Shown piece after piece: positions 22,388-32,637 of a stretch of 64,000 bases of DNA (its first letter is position 1; every line of letters begins with the position of its first letter). The position numbers were made by a program, and so were the translations under genes. The DNA lies in NCBI GenBank assembly GCA_001599815.1, contig BCIA01000003.1:4712001-4776000 (forward strand), read 5' to 3'. This DNA is from Furcasterigmium furcatum (lineage: Eukaryota; Ascomycota; Sordariomycetes; Glomerellales; Plectosphaerellaceae). Under the pieces are notes generated by a model. It ran no database searches. It had not been told where the DNA came from and saw nothing but the letters and a program-made list of their open reading frames with translations.

Positions 22388-23167
22388 ATGATCTTCAAGC
22401 CCCTCGTCGCCGCCCTCGCCCTCACGGCCAGCGTGCTCGGCTCTCCCATTCCCCAGGATGACTTCCAGGGTCGCGAACAGATCGTCGGAGGCGTCGAGGC
22501 CTCGCCCGGCGACTTCCCCTTCATCGTCTCGCTGCAGAGGAGCACCGGCGCCCACTTCTGCGGCGGCACCCTCCTCAACGCCAACACCGTCCTCACCGCT
22601 GCCCACTGCAGCACTGGCATCAGCGCCTCGTCCGTCCGTGTCCGGGCCGGCAGCCTGAACAGGAGCTCCGGCGGCACCCTCGTCGGCGTCTCGGCCATCA
22701 GGATCCACCCCAGCTACTCCTCGTCGACCCTGAACAACGACGTCGCCATCTGGAAGCTGTCCACGCCCATCGCCCAGAGCTCCACCATCAGCTATGCCAC
22801 GCTTGCCGCCTCCGGTTCCGACCCCGCGTCCGGGTCCGTGTCCACGGCCGCCGGCTGGGGCTCCACCAGCTCCGGCAGCTCGGCCTCGCCCACTCTCCTG
22901 CGCAAGGTCGACGTCCCCATCGTCTCCCGCGCCTCGTGCCGTTCTTCCTACGGCTCCTCCTCCATCACCGACAACATGGTCTGCGCCGGCTACCCCAATG
23001 GCGGCCGTGACTCCTGCCAGGGCGACTCTGGCGGCCCTCTCATCAACGCCAGCACTCGCACCCTCATTGGAGTTGTGTCCTGGGGCGAGGGCTGTGCCTT
23101 CCCGAACTACCCCGGTGTCTACGCTCGCGTTGGAACTCTGCGCACCTGGATCAACCAGAACCTGTGA
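22388..23167 (+). CDS. Secreted trypsin-like serine protease, S1A, 259 aa
   Basis: Intronless. A signal peptide spans about residues 1-18, followed by a short propeptide. The mature enzyme starts at IVGG (32-35). The catalytic triad is complete: His73 in TAAHC, Asp118 in NNDVAIWKL and Ser214 in GDSGGP. Asp208 in RDSCQGDSGG sits at the base of the S1 pocket and predicts cleavage after Lys and Arg. Cysteine positions fit three disulfides of fungal trypsins. Such trypsins are secreted by plant-pathogenic, insect-pathogenic and saprotrophic fungi to digest protein, and are usually induced by protein substrate and repressed by easy nitrogen or carbon. The propeptide QDDFQGREQ is short, as expected. 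Confidence 0.95.
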   Translation: MIFKPLVAALALTASVLGSPIPQDDFQGREQIVGGVEASPGDFPFIVSLQRSTGAHFCGGTLLNANTVLTAAHCSTGISASSVRVRAGSLNRSSGGTLVGVSAIRIHPSYSSSTLNNDVAIWKLSTPIAQSSTISYATLAASGSDPASGSVSTAAGWGSTSSGSSASPTLLRKVDVPIVSRASCRSSYGSSSITDNMVCAGYPNGGRDSCQGDSGGPLINASTRTLIGVVSWGEGCAFPNYPGVYARVGTLRTWINQNL

Positions 23168-23331
23168 TAGGTGTTCTGTGAACCCACGGACGGCTGGATT
23201 GGCTGACGGGCCTTTGGAGTCACAAGGGGGAGTGCTGTTTAAGAAGAGGAGAGTAGAGTGAGAGTCAAACTGAGGCCTAGAGAGTGCAGATAAGCTCACA
23301 ACACATGCACTCCCATTAGTATTTGAAGTAT

Positions 23332-23900
23332 TTAGTGTGAACAGAGCTCTTTGCCCTCCAAGTGCCCAAATCCAGAGTTATAGCAGCGGACATTTGCGGG
23401 GTGCTCCGCATGGAGATTAATCTTGACGGCAATCCTGGCGCTTGCCGGCCTCGATGAGCACAATGAACTCGTTAAGAACGCTTCGGGACAGTTTGGCCTC
23501 ACGGCCACCATCCAAAGCGCGTCCTGGGCTGCCATATCAGCCCCATGGGTTAGCAAGGCCCTGACCACAACGAGAGTACTATACTCTGCAGCCCAGTGCA
23601 ACAGTATTTACCTCGGTTTAGCTATCTTAAGGCCCCGGACTCGCCGCACGTAAGGGTCCTAGCAGAACTTAACGCCAGCAATCATAGGCGCGCGTACCTC
23701 AACCTCGGCACCGTATATAATTATTTCCTCCGCGATGTTATCTAGCTCGCTCTCTGGGTTAGTAGTAAGGTGCCGGGTAAGGCTGTAAAGGGCCGTCTGC
23801 CCCTCTACGATGTCGTTCTCGGCGGCGCTCTCTTGATCTTGACCCTTCCGTGGAGCCACGAGATGCATGGGAATAAACCGAAGCGGACGAGCCAATCATG
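23332..23900 (-). pseudogene. Relic of an ankyrin-repeat gene
   Basis: The minus strand encodes HWAAEYSTLVVVRALLTHGA, a clear ankyrin unit. Upstream, in a different frame, is an ankyrin-like segment (GQTALYSLTRHL, then IIIYGAEVEVRAPMIAG). Stops and frame changes separate the pieces, and no start or complete array can be rebuilt. It lies directly downstream of the homeodomain relic on the same strand. The two may be one former gene or two neighbouring ones. No product is expected. Confidence 0.5.
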
Positions 23901-24415
23901 GAATCTGATTGGGAACGCGCGACACTGCTGCACGTCAGCGACGGCTCGGCCATCGCGAGGTGGTGGGGCGTTGTAGCCAGCGCCAGAGAGATATCCAGAG
24001 GCCGGGCGGTTTCGTTGTCTGGAGGTGAATGCTATGCTGCAGAAGGCTCCTGTGACGGAAGTTCGATGGCGAATTGGGGACTTGGAGTGGATGTACTTCA
24101 GCACGTAAACTTCGAGAATGCCTTCTGTTTGCGGCGAAAATTGGCGAGCCAGTCCTTGATCTGCTGCCCACTCAGACGGGTCGAGGTTTGAAGTTGTCGA
24201 ATCTGGTCTGCGCTCAGGTATGGATGGTCTCAGTGGGTAATGTGCCAGTCACGAAGTGCCCTGACTGAGGAGTATGGGTGCCCGGAAAGGGTTGTGAGTT
24301 CGTCTTGGCCTCCGGGCTTCGTCATACCACGGAGTTGATCGTCGACACTACGTAGAAGTGCGAACTCGTCGTCGACGTACCCCATCTTGGTCATCTTAGA
24401 GCAGGCTCGCCACAA
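23759..24415 (-). pseudogene. Homeodomain transcription factor relic with three nonsense codons
   Basis: One continuous frame reads LRDWHITH, stop, DHPYLSADQIRQLQTSTRLS, GQQIKDWLANFRRKQKAF, stop, a Ser/Pro segment, stop, and then ARPLDISLALATTPHHL with a Ser-rich tail ending in a basic ERRRERHR. The HPY-x-S and QIKDWLANFRR parts are helices of a TALE/KN-type homeobox, as found in fungal homeodomain/C2H2 regulators. Stops are TGA at 24230-24232, TGA at 24098-24100 and TAG at 24032-24034. The frame between them is intact, so point mutation disabled it, not indels. In the usual homeobox sequence the first stop falls where a basic residue such as Arg is expected. Confidence 0.68.
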
Positions 24416-24420
24416 TCCTC

Positions 24421-26300
24421 AGGGAGCCGTCATAACGTCGAGCCTCGGGACTTTTGGATGTTGTGGTTCGCCGTCATAGCGGCAGACTCAAGTGGGTGGT
24501 TTTGCGTTTTCCTTCGCCGTTGTGTACATTGTCGTCGCAGTTATTTAACGAGTGATCTTTTCCTCGGGATTTGTCGGCGTTTTCCTTCGCGGGCTGACAG
24601 TCTAAAGCGTATGGTCGCTCGACGGGCGAGGACGGCCTCCGTGCAGCATCTGTGCCGTCTGTTCCTAATGGGCCTGGGGCGCCAAGTCGAGATCCTGAAT
24701 CAACTGCTCCTGGGCTTGTCGGGAGGCGAGGCTTAGGTTGGCAAGCGGGTGCTCGCGTAGAAAGCTCGCCTGCAGCACAGCGACCCTTGTAATGATCGTT
24801 AGATCCTGACGAAAGATCGCCGGCAGACCCAGACACGAGGGTCACTGAATACATGGCCGGCCCAGCTATGTTTCAGTCCAGATGCTTTGCCCTTGGATTC
24901 TCTCAAATTAAGCGAGAGGCCATCTCGGTTTCTTTAAATCGAGACGGAGGCTATCTCGATTCCTTCAAATCAAGACGAAGGGTGTCTCGGTTTCTTAACC
25001 TTAAGAGAGATGTTATCTCAGTGTTCTGTCGCTCAAACTAGAGTCTTCTGGTCGACATGGCCGTTCCGAGGGCAGCCATCCTTTACAACCCCCTGCCTAT
25101 CCATCTGGCAGAAGTTCCAGAGATCCAGCTGTTGGATGGACCTCTTCACTCCGCGGAAATCGCCTCTAACTATATCTGTCATTATCATCACCATCATCAT
25201 CAGACATTCTCAATTTTTACATCGATAAGAAGCCGTGACGATGATCACCGACACGGAGCACCTTGCCGCTATCGGCCTGTGCCTAACTAGCCAGTCTCCC
25301 AAGCACTCCCGTCATCCCAGAGCTTCCATCGAACATCGAGAACGGGGCGGACTATAGAGAGGCGAGAGACGCAGTGGAGAAGTACCAGCAGTCCCCGGCA
25401 CCGACACCGACACCGGACCAGACCCGAGTAGCGACGGCACACCCGGGCAATTGGCCGCTGCTTTAGGAGCTCACGGGCTTTGAGCGCTCTCGCTGCAAAT
25501 ATGTTCTGCCATATGACCATCAGGTGTGTACGCCAAAGCGTGCTGCCCAGCGATCACCGCAGGGAAATTGCGGTTACTCCCGACTACTTCTATCCACATA
25601 TTTCGTGGTTTGGTTCAGGAAATGCTGTGTCACCCTTCAGCCGACATATTTCGATACAGCAGAGAGCTACGTTCCCAATTTCCAACCTACACATCATCCT
25701 TGTTCATAGAATGTATGGTGTTCAGCCCGGCTAAAACACGTCGCCCTTGACATTCAGATCAGATTGGCCGTCGTCTTGATGCACAGAAAAGTGCATCTTT
25801 ACTGACATGACATGGCTCATCAGTGCCCGTCGTTGAGGGTCGCCCGGTGCTCCTCTCTCGCTGCCTTACATAACCCGGGCGGGTGTCGGGCTGGGTGATC
25901 AGGGTGAGCAAGCAAAGTACGGCGTTTAATGGAGTCACGGGCTGCATCCCCAGGTTGCCAATACGAGGGAAGCTTGCACGTATGTGGGAGGTAGTAGTAG
26001 TCACCGTGTCCACTGCCCAGGGTCCCCTGAACCGCTGTCGTCGGGGCACCGAGTCCCACCAGCGCCAGGGTGTTTGTCGACTGCCGAGCTCGATGCTCGA
26101 TACTCCGACTACCGACACCTTTGCCTATTTGAGTATGAACACCGACTTAATACGAGATAGGGTGCAGGAACCCCCGGCAACCTCTTTTGTCGACAGCAGC
26201 CAAGAGAGTAGCACCCCCAAGTCGTGAAAGGTACTTGAGCCGCCGACGTCCGGCGACAGAGCCATCCAGATGACGCTCATCCTCAAGCACCTCTGTCACC
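24421..26300. other. Gene-poor stretch holding dispersed repeat copy A
   Basis: It contains repeat copy A (listed separately) and a short CAT/CAC microsatellite at about 25180-25203. No gene is seen. The last 200 bp is the subtilisin promoter and leader. Confidence 0.5.
24834..25090 (+). repeat. Dispersed repeat, copy A, with 31-bp tandem units
   Basis: The copy opens with CACGAGGGTCACTGAATACA. It continues with three 31-bp tandem units at 24910-24940, 24941-24971 and 24972-25002, plus partial units on both sides; a shared feature is TATCTCG/CATCTCGGTTTC. It ends in a core at 25041-25085 around TCTGGTCGACATGGCCGTTC. The same three parts recur in order at 39.8-40.0 kb. The tandem part and core recur inverted at 37.9-38.0 kb. 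Confidence 0.75.
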
Positions 26301-29193
26301 ATGAGAGCCGCATGGGTCCTCCCGGCTCTTCTGGCCCTGTCCGGTGCCGCCTCTGGAACCAAGACGGCCCGCCGTGATATCAGCCCCGACGACAGCCTGG
26401 CAGTAGGTGCCGCCATCGCGCCCAAGAAGTTCATCCTCGAGATCGACCAAGGCACGGACAAGGACGGCTTCGTCAAGGAGCTCGAATCCACGCCTGGCTG
26501 CCGCGTTACCAAGATCTTCGACTCGGCCATCTTTAGCGGCGTCATAGTCGAGTCTGACTCGCTCAACACGGATGCGCTGCAGTCGCTCCCTTCCGTCGCC
26601 AAGGCCTGGGCCGCCACGCGCATCGAGCTGCCCCCGACGACCGAAGGCAAGAGCTTCAGCGACGATGCCGCCGCCCCCAAGTATAGGGTCCACGACATGA
26701 CGGGCGTTGACAAGCTGCACGCCGAGGGCTATTTTGGCAAGGGTGTCAAGATCGGGGTGGTGGACTCGGGCCTGGACTACACGCATCCCGCTGTAAGTGA
26801 ACTTGGACGGGAACCAGGGGAAGTCATGCAGAGATGAGGATCACTTGCTGACACAACATGGATACACAGCTGGGTGGCTGCCTCGGCGACGGTTGCAAGA
26901 TCGCCGGCGGCTACGACTTCGTAGGCGACAACAATTACTGGCCGTACCCGGGCTACGACAAGGTACCCGACGAGGACCCCATGGACGAGGCGGGCCACGG
27001 CACTCACGTCGCCGGCATCATCGCAGCCAAGGGCGAGCAGCTGGACGGCGTCGCCCCCGAGGCCACTCTGTACGCCTACAAGATCTTCAGCAACGGCGGC
27101 ACCGATGAGGAGACCATCATCGAGGCCTTCATCAGAGCTTACGAGGACGGCGTGGATATCATCTCTGCCAGCGTTGGCAGCTCTGGCGGCTGGTCCGAGA
27201 CCGCTTGGGCCGAGGTGTCCCGCCGCCTGGTCGACGAGGGCATCGTCGTTGTCATCGCCGCCGGCAATGATGGCATCTTGGGCCCTTTCGCCATGAGCAG
27301 CGGCGCCTCATCCCGTGATGTCCTCGCCGTCGGCTCCATTGACGCCAAGGTCGCCAGCGGCCGACAATGGGCCGCCACCTTCAACCTCGACGGCCACTCT
27401 AACAGGACCATCCTCGCCTACCGCCCCGACTTCGAGCTATTCCCCGCCGCCATCATGAACGCGCCCATCATCCCCATCACTCTCAACACCAGCGTGGAGA
27501 ACGATGCCTGCAGCCCGCTGCCCGAATCGCTCGACCTGCGAGGCACGATCCCCCTCGTGCGCCTCGGTGGCTGCCAGGACTCGCAGAAGGAGGGCAACCT
27601 CAACCAGCGCGGCGCCACCCACGTCCTCATGTACATGGAGGATGGCAAGCTCGCCAGTTTCTCCAACAGCGGATGGGCCCAGAGCAGCAAGGCCATGATC
27701 ACCCAATCCGCCGGCGAGGCCATCGTCAAGACCATACTAGCAGGCGGCAGCGTCACGGCCGACTTCTCCCTGGACCCGACAACGAACTACGTTGGCATCT
27801 ACAACTCGGTCGGCGGCAAGCCTTCCCCTTTCACTTCGTGGGGCCCCACGTTTGACCTGGGCATCAAGCCCGACATCGCCGCTCCCGGCGGCAACATCCT
27901 CTCGACCTACCCCGGGGGCGGGTACCGTGAGGCCAGCGGCACCAGCATGGCCGCGCCGTATATCTCGGGCATCGCGGCGCTTTACATCGCCAAGCACGGC
28001 GGCCGCAGCGTCCACGGCAAGGGCTTCGCACGCTTCCTCCAGGCCCGCATTGCCAACACAGGCAAGACAGTCGAGTACACCGACTCGACCGGCAAGGACT
28101 ACGGCTTCTGGGCGCCGCCCATCCAGGTCGGCACCGGCCTCGTCGACGCCGTCGCCGTCCTCAACTACACCACCACCATGACCCTCGCCAAGCTCCACCT
28201 CAACGACACCTCCCACTTCTCGCGCTACCACAAGGTCCAGATCACCAACAACGGCGACGAGGAGGTCGAGTATAAGTTCGCCGTCCAGGACGCCGCCGGC
28301 TTCGAGACGCAGTGGACCGACGCGGCTCAGGCGCCATTCGCACCGCGCCTGAAGGATCTCGACGAGCTGGTGCCAGTCAAGATCGCCCCCGAGGTCGTCC
28401 TGCCGCGACGCAGGTTCATCCTGGGGCCCGGTGAGACGCGCGAGGTCCAGTTCGACTTCAAGCAGCCCGCGGGCCTGGACGCGTCGAAGATTCCCGTCTA
28501 CAGCGGCAAGATCCTCATCAGCGGCACCAACGGCGACGAGCTCTCAGCGCCGTACTTTGGCGTCGCGGCCAACATCAAGCGCGACATTGATGACCTCTTC
28601 TTCAGGCAGAGCGGGTTTCCCCGTGTCGTCTCGGGCCTGGGAAACACGCCCATTGATCAAAAGGCCACGTATGTATCTGCATTCTTCCCGCCGTCGATAC
28701 AACTGACAATGATCAGCTTCTCCTTCGACCTCGACCCCGCCGTCCAGGACTTCCCAAAGCTGAACGTCATCTTGCGCTACGGAACGCGCCAGCTCCGATG
28801 GGATGTATGTCCTCCTAACCTCTCCCATGACAGGCTCAGCAGCTAACCGACTCCGAGATCTTCGAGGCCACCTACCGCGAGCGCGAATGGGTCTACCCTC
28901 CCGTCCCCGGCGCCAACAAGTTCGTCGGTGCCGCCACGAGCGTCCAGCAGCAGACCCTCGCCGACTTCCCCATCGTCACTCCCGCGGACGCCAACAACAC
29001 CTGGGCCTACCCCGCCCAGAACCTCCCCCGCGACGTCCCCGTCCAGGGCTGGTGGCTCGGCAAGCTGGCGGACGGCACGCAGATCAAGCCCGGCAGGTAT
29101 GTGATGCGGATCGCGGCGCTGATGCCGTTTGGCAACCCGCGCGCTGCGGACAACTGGCACACCTGGCTGTCGCCGATCGTGACGGTCGTGTGA
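26301..29193 (+). CDS. Subtilisin-like serine protease (S8), 4 exons, 904 aa
   Basis: Exons are 26301-26792, 26870-28668, 28717-28804 and 28858-29193. A signal peptide (MRAAWVLPALLALSGAASG) and an I9-like propeptide occupy about residues 1-130. The triad is Asp155 (VVDSGLDYTHP), His207 (GHGTHVAG) and Ser523 (GTSMAAP), with the oxyanion Asn in AAGNDG. A PA-type insert lies between His and Ser, and a C-terminal Fn3-like beta region follows. This is the large vpr/minor-extracellular-protease type of subtilase seen in filamentous fungi, secreted and broad in specificity. The long distance between His and Ser and the total size fit that group and differ from the 280-residue proteinase-K type. Confidence 0.93.
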
Positions 29194-29411
29194 GGGTTCC
29201 ATAGATAAGGGAGGTCTCGTGCTTCTGAACCGCTTGATTTCAAAATAATGGCGATCAACAATTGTTTGTTTGCCATGTTCTGGTGCTATTTCATTGTAGC
29301 CGAGGCGTCCACCTATTCAATGCCTACGTGGTGAACTTGAATGCTCGGGCCGGCGAGGACCCTTGGAATCATCCGTTGCAGGAGCGTCTGAGGCAGCATG
29401 CCAGGAAATTA

Positions 29412-29464
29412 TTCAATAGCAATAAGGAGATATAACTATATCAACCGATATAGAGTTTTCTCGG
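29412..29464 (+). repeat. Dispersed AT-rich element, copy 2
   Basis: It starts TTCAATAGCAATAAGGAGAT and ends AGTTTTCTCGG, matching the 18663-18710 element at both ends. An internal CTATATC/GATATAG inverted repeat could form a small hairpin. It lies between the convergent ends of the subtilisin and NmrA-like genes. Confidence 0.4.
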
Positions 29465-29550
29465 CGTCATGTCCATACGCCTCTTTGGGCATGAAAATCG
29501 TGCGTGCGTCTTCCAAGAAAGCTTATTGCTTGATCGTTTCTACCAAGATA

Positions 29551-30440
29551 TCAATAGCTGAAATATATGCATCTTCCCTCCCATCCGCCCTGGACAATGA
29601 CCTTGTCAAAAATGCATGTTCCCACGTCTTTCTTACTGACATAGTATCCGAAAGCCGGTCCAGGCTCCTCGGTCACCTGCTCATGCCTCGCGACTCCCCA
29701 CTCCCACCCAATATTGAGCTTATTGTCGCCTCTGGCCTCTCCGTCTGTCAGAATAAGAGGCCGCATGATAACAAAGTCTCGGATATGTGTACCCTTATCC
29801 TCCAATACCAGCTGCTCCATGCGCCGCTTGTCCGCCAAGGGACTGGAGAGCAAGTAGTGATACGGCAAGTAGATCGGCAGTGGAATGCCCCGGCGCCTCC
29901 CGCAGCCTGCCGTGCTGACCACTACGAGCAGTGGCTTCTCTAGCGGCGGGCGGGGAACGGATTGTGACTTGGCGGTCGAGTAGGCATCCGCGAGAGCTGC
30001 AAAGATGGTCTGAATGGCCGTCTCGCAGATTGTTGGGTCTGTGAGGGGAAGGGGGCGTGTGATGCTCCAGCTAAACGTCGGATATGCCCCAACGCCGCTG
30101 AGGATCACATCGACCAGGGCATGGGAGTCTAGAGGGCTTGCAAGAGCTTTTGCCACGGCGGCCTTGTCTTTGGCATCACCCTGAACAATGGTGAGTAGCT
30201 GATCGACGGTGTGTTCAGGGATATTGTAATCGGCGGTGAGGAATTTTCGCAGCTTCTCGGGGCTTCGAGCAACTGTGATTACTGTTAGTTGTGCTTGTTG
30301 AATTTCTCTTTTTCCCCGCCGATCAGTTGGAACATACGAGCTGTGCAGTGATGACCGTCTTTTAGAGCATTTGCCAAAGCTGTGCCTACGCACCCGCCTG
30401 TAGACCCAAAGCAAGCAATCGTCTTCTTTCTTGTTGACAT
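29551..30440 (-). CDS. NmrA-like/atypical SDR protein, 2 exons, 274 aa
   Basis: Minus-strand exons are 30440-30338 and 30272-29551 with a 65-bp intron (GTATGT donor, CTAAC branch). The N-terminus MSTRKKTIACFGSTGGCVGT carries a GxTGG-type Rossmann motif. After splicing, HCTALARSPEKLRKFL supplies the Arg after beta-2 expected for NADP(H). LLVVVSTAGCGRRRGIPLP and FVIMRPLILTDGEARG match NAD(P)-binding proteins of the averufin-oxidase-A/NmrA class. Gly-Tyr-Tyr-Val-Ser-Lys-Lys-Asp near the C-terminus is also typical (ISRKDVG in many homologs). Function is probably reductive or redox-sensing. No cluster partner is visible. Confidence 0.8.
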
Positions 30441-31211
30441 GTTGAGAATCGGCTGATGCGCAACTAACTTCGACTGATGAACGAGCATGCAAGACGTGTT
30501 GAAGCCTTTTATACCTCGCAGAGAGCTCGACATCTCCCATCAACCTTCCAGATCAATAAGCAACAGGCTTACCCTCTTGCCCTCAGATCGGGCTTCGAGC
30601 GTAACAACCTTGCATCTGTTCCGGGAACTTCTGCGGCCCCTGACCGAACACTTCGGTGCTAGCGCGTAACGCAGTCGCATATCGCGACACTCCCGATTGG
30701 TTCAATATCATCCGGTGCCGCCCGGCAGGGGTCGCTGCCTACATAATGGACAGAGCTTCCATCCATGCTCATGGAGGCAGACTCGTCAACCCTTTCATTT
30801 TCTAATCCCCCGAGCATGGGCCATGGCTACAATTCTTTCGAGGGAACCGGCAATTGACGGACCTGGGCGTCACCAAGGGAGCTCTCGTTCTCCCGAGGGC
30901 AAAGTAGGGAAACCCTCCGACTCTGATCCACTCGTAACGTATCATCTAACCACACGTGGTGCAGGCCCAGCTTGAATTTGTCAGGAGCATAAAAAGTGAA
31001 CCCATCGAACGACGGAAAGAGCAGAACCGTCTGCGTCAGGCAGAATGGCGTGAGTAGTCGAGTCGTTGTGATCGAGGCCGGAGAGAGGTTGATCTTCATA
31101 GGCCGGCGCAAGCGAGAAAGCCGCAAGTTGACTGTGGTCGACTCGACTGGAGACACCGCTTGGAAGGGCTATGGTATTCTGACGATCATCGATCAACATG
31201 ACTTGGAAACG
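30441..31211. other. Divergent intergenic region
   Basis: Lies between the NmrA-like start and the DUF3425 gene. The frame of the DUF3425 protein stays open upstream to about 30996 without a Met, which may be 5' exon sequence or leader. No bZIP basic region can be read on either strand. Confidence 0.4.
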
Positions 31212-31871
31212 ATGAAAGACATTCCTTGTGCGGACGTGCCCGCGAGCAGACCACACAGCCACAAGCCGATCCCTCCATTACTACCCTATGCGTCGTCTGC
31301 GAGGGCGGCCGACGGTTGCCAGGCTCCTCATCCGATCGTATTCCCGCTATCACCAGATCACTGTCTGATCACGCTCGTCCAGTACAACGTCGTGCGAGCT
31401 ATTCTTATTAACATGTCCATCCTGTCGATACAGGACCGCCTCCCACCAGGGTGCGGCCGCTCACTGTCGATCCCCTGCTTCGGCGCTGTTCCACCATCTC
31501 CAGAGTCCATCCCGGCAGACCTTCGCCCCACGGCCCTGCAAAAGTCCTTGACAAAACCACCACCACATCTGTTCTGGGTGGATGCTCTCCCGTTCCCCAA
31601 GCTCCGAAACAACCTCATTCTGATGTCAGGGACGTACGACACCGAGGATCTCCTGCTAGACGTCGGGCAGGGGATATATGAGGGCTTCGACGACGACGAG
31701 CGTCGCGGCTGCCTGGTGTGGCGGGAGCCGTGGAGCGCTTCGGGGTGGGAGTTCAGTGAAGGCTTCGTGAGGAAGTGGGGGTTTCTGCTGGCTGGCTGCG
31801 CGGACGCAATCAGGTCGACAAATTACTGGAGGGAAATGCGCGGAGACGATGCGTTGGTTGTGGAAGTATGA
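31212..31871 (+). CDS. DUF3425 protein (bZIP-associated C-terminal domain), about 219 aa
   Basis: The segment from DHCLITLVQYNVVRAILINM to the end matches the DUF3425 region that follows the leucine zipper in many fungal bZIP proteins. It includes CGRSLSIPCFGAVPPSPESI with PADLRPTALQ, HLFWVDALPFPKLRNNLI and VWREPWSASGWEFSEGFVRK, then WGFLLAGC. DUF3425 helps form regulatory contacts; its exact job is unknown. No basic region or zipper lies upstream in any frame within 600 bp. The gene therefore either lacks its DNA-binding half, has a distant first exon, or is a DUF3425-only protein. The Met at 31212 is the first in frame. The frame is otherwise undamaged. Confidence 0.62.
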   Translation: MKDIPCADVPASRPHSHKPIPPLLPYASSARAADGCQAPHPIVFPLSPDHCLITLVQYNVVRAILINMSILSIQDRLPPGCGRSLSIPCFGAVPPSPESIPADLRPTALQKSLTKPPPHLFWVDALPFPKLRNNLILMSGTYDTEDLLLDVGQGIYEGFDDDERRGCLVWREPWSASGWEFSEGFVRKWGFLLAGCADAIRSTNYWREMRGDDALVVEV

Positions 31872-32637
31872 GGACGGATGCCTGCACCTGACGTCCTCGA
31901 TGTCTTCTGAGAGCTAGAACTCCCGCCGACCCCATCTTTGCCATGCTGTGTTCAAGTGTGGTCAGATGCCAACGGGTCAGAGGTTTTACAAGCTACGTAG
32001 GTTGACTGCCAGCACGTCTTCGTTCAGTCGCAGTGTTCTCTTGATAGTACAGACAAGACGGCCATATTAAGTCTAATGTCTATGTATATGCAGCCATGTT
32101 GGCTGGCAAAGTACATCCCTCGGAGTCTAATAGGTACATCCGGAAGACACAACCCTCATCATCGTACATACCCCCGCGACACGCGTACCGCTTCATCTAG
32201 TGTCTCTATATTAGGTTACAAATTAAATATGCTTAGCATTTTCTTTTAACTATCTAGCCGGCGGGGATTAAGTTGCTTTGCCGTGAGATATTATTCGATA
32301 CTTTAGCGCTATATTAAGTCCCTCTTTGTCTGTCGTCACAAAGAGGTTCCTCTAATCACCTACGGGCCATCCTTATCACCCTAGCTATTTACGCCGATCA
32401 TCCTGCCCAACACTCTGCTAGTAGACGGGGGGAAATACGTAACTTTATATAGGTAGATATAGTGCCATGCCTGAAAAGGTTAAGAAGAATAAGCTCCCCG
32501 ATCACCCCTCGGACAGCGCCTCATCCATCCAAATTTACCTATTCTGCTCCCCTTCGGTCACCCTGCCCCGCCGCTTCAGGTGAACAAGTAGGGTGATCGT
32601 GGTGACGGCTGGGGTGATGAGGGTGAGGCGGGGCCTC
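31872..32637. other. AT-richer intergenic stretch
   Basis: Roughly 32070-32490 is markedly richer in A and T than its flanks, with TTAAG, TATATA and short Ta-rich runs. This pattern suits a decayed transposon or isochore edge beside the NLR. A cluster of GGTGA/TCACC words lies at 32550-32630. No intact transposase frame is found. Confidence 0.45.

Noticed and set aside
22376..23299. A 307-codon minus-strand frame across the trypsin gene
   Set aside because: Gly/Ala/Arg-rich with no motif. It is the complement of C-ending codons in the trypsin.
25180..25203. CAT/CAC-rich run as a His-rich coding segment
   Set aside because: No supported gene covers it; it looks like a simple microsatellite.
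32550..32635. Inverted repeat of GGTGA/TCACC words near the NLR end
   Set aside because: The words are present, but order and spacing do not form a single hairpin or terminal inverted repeat.
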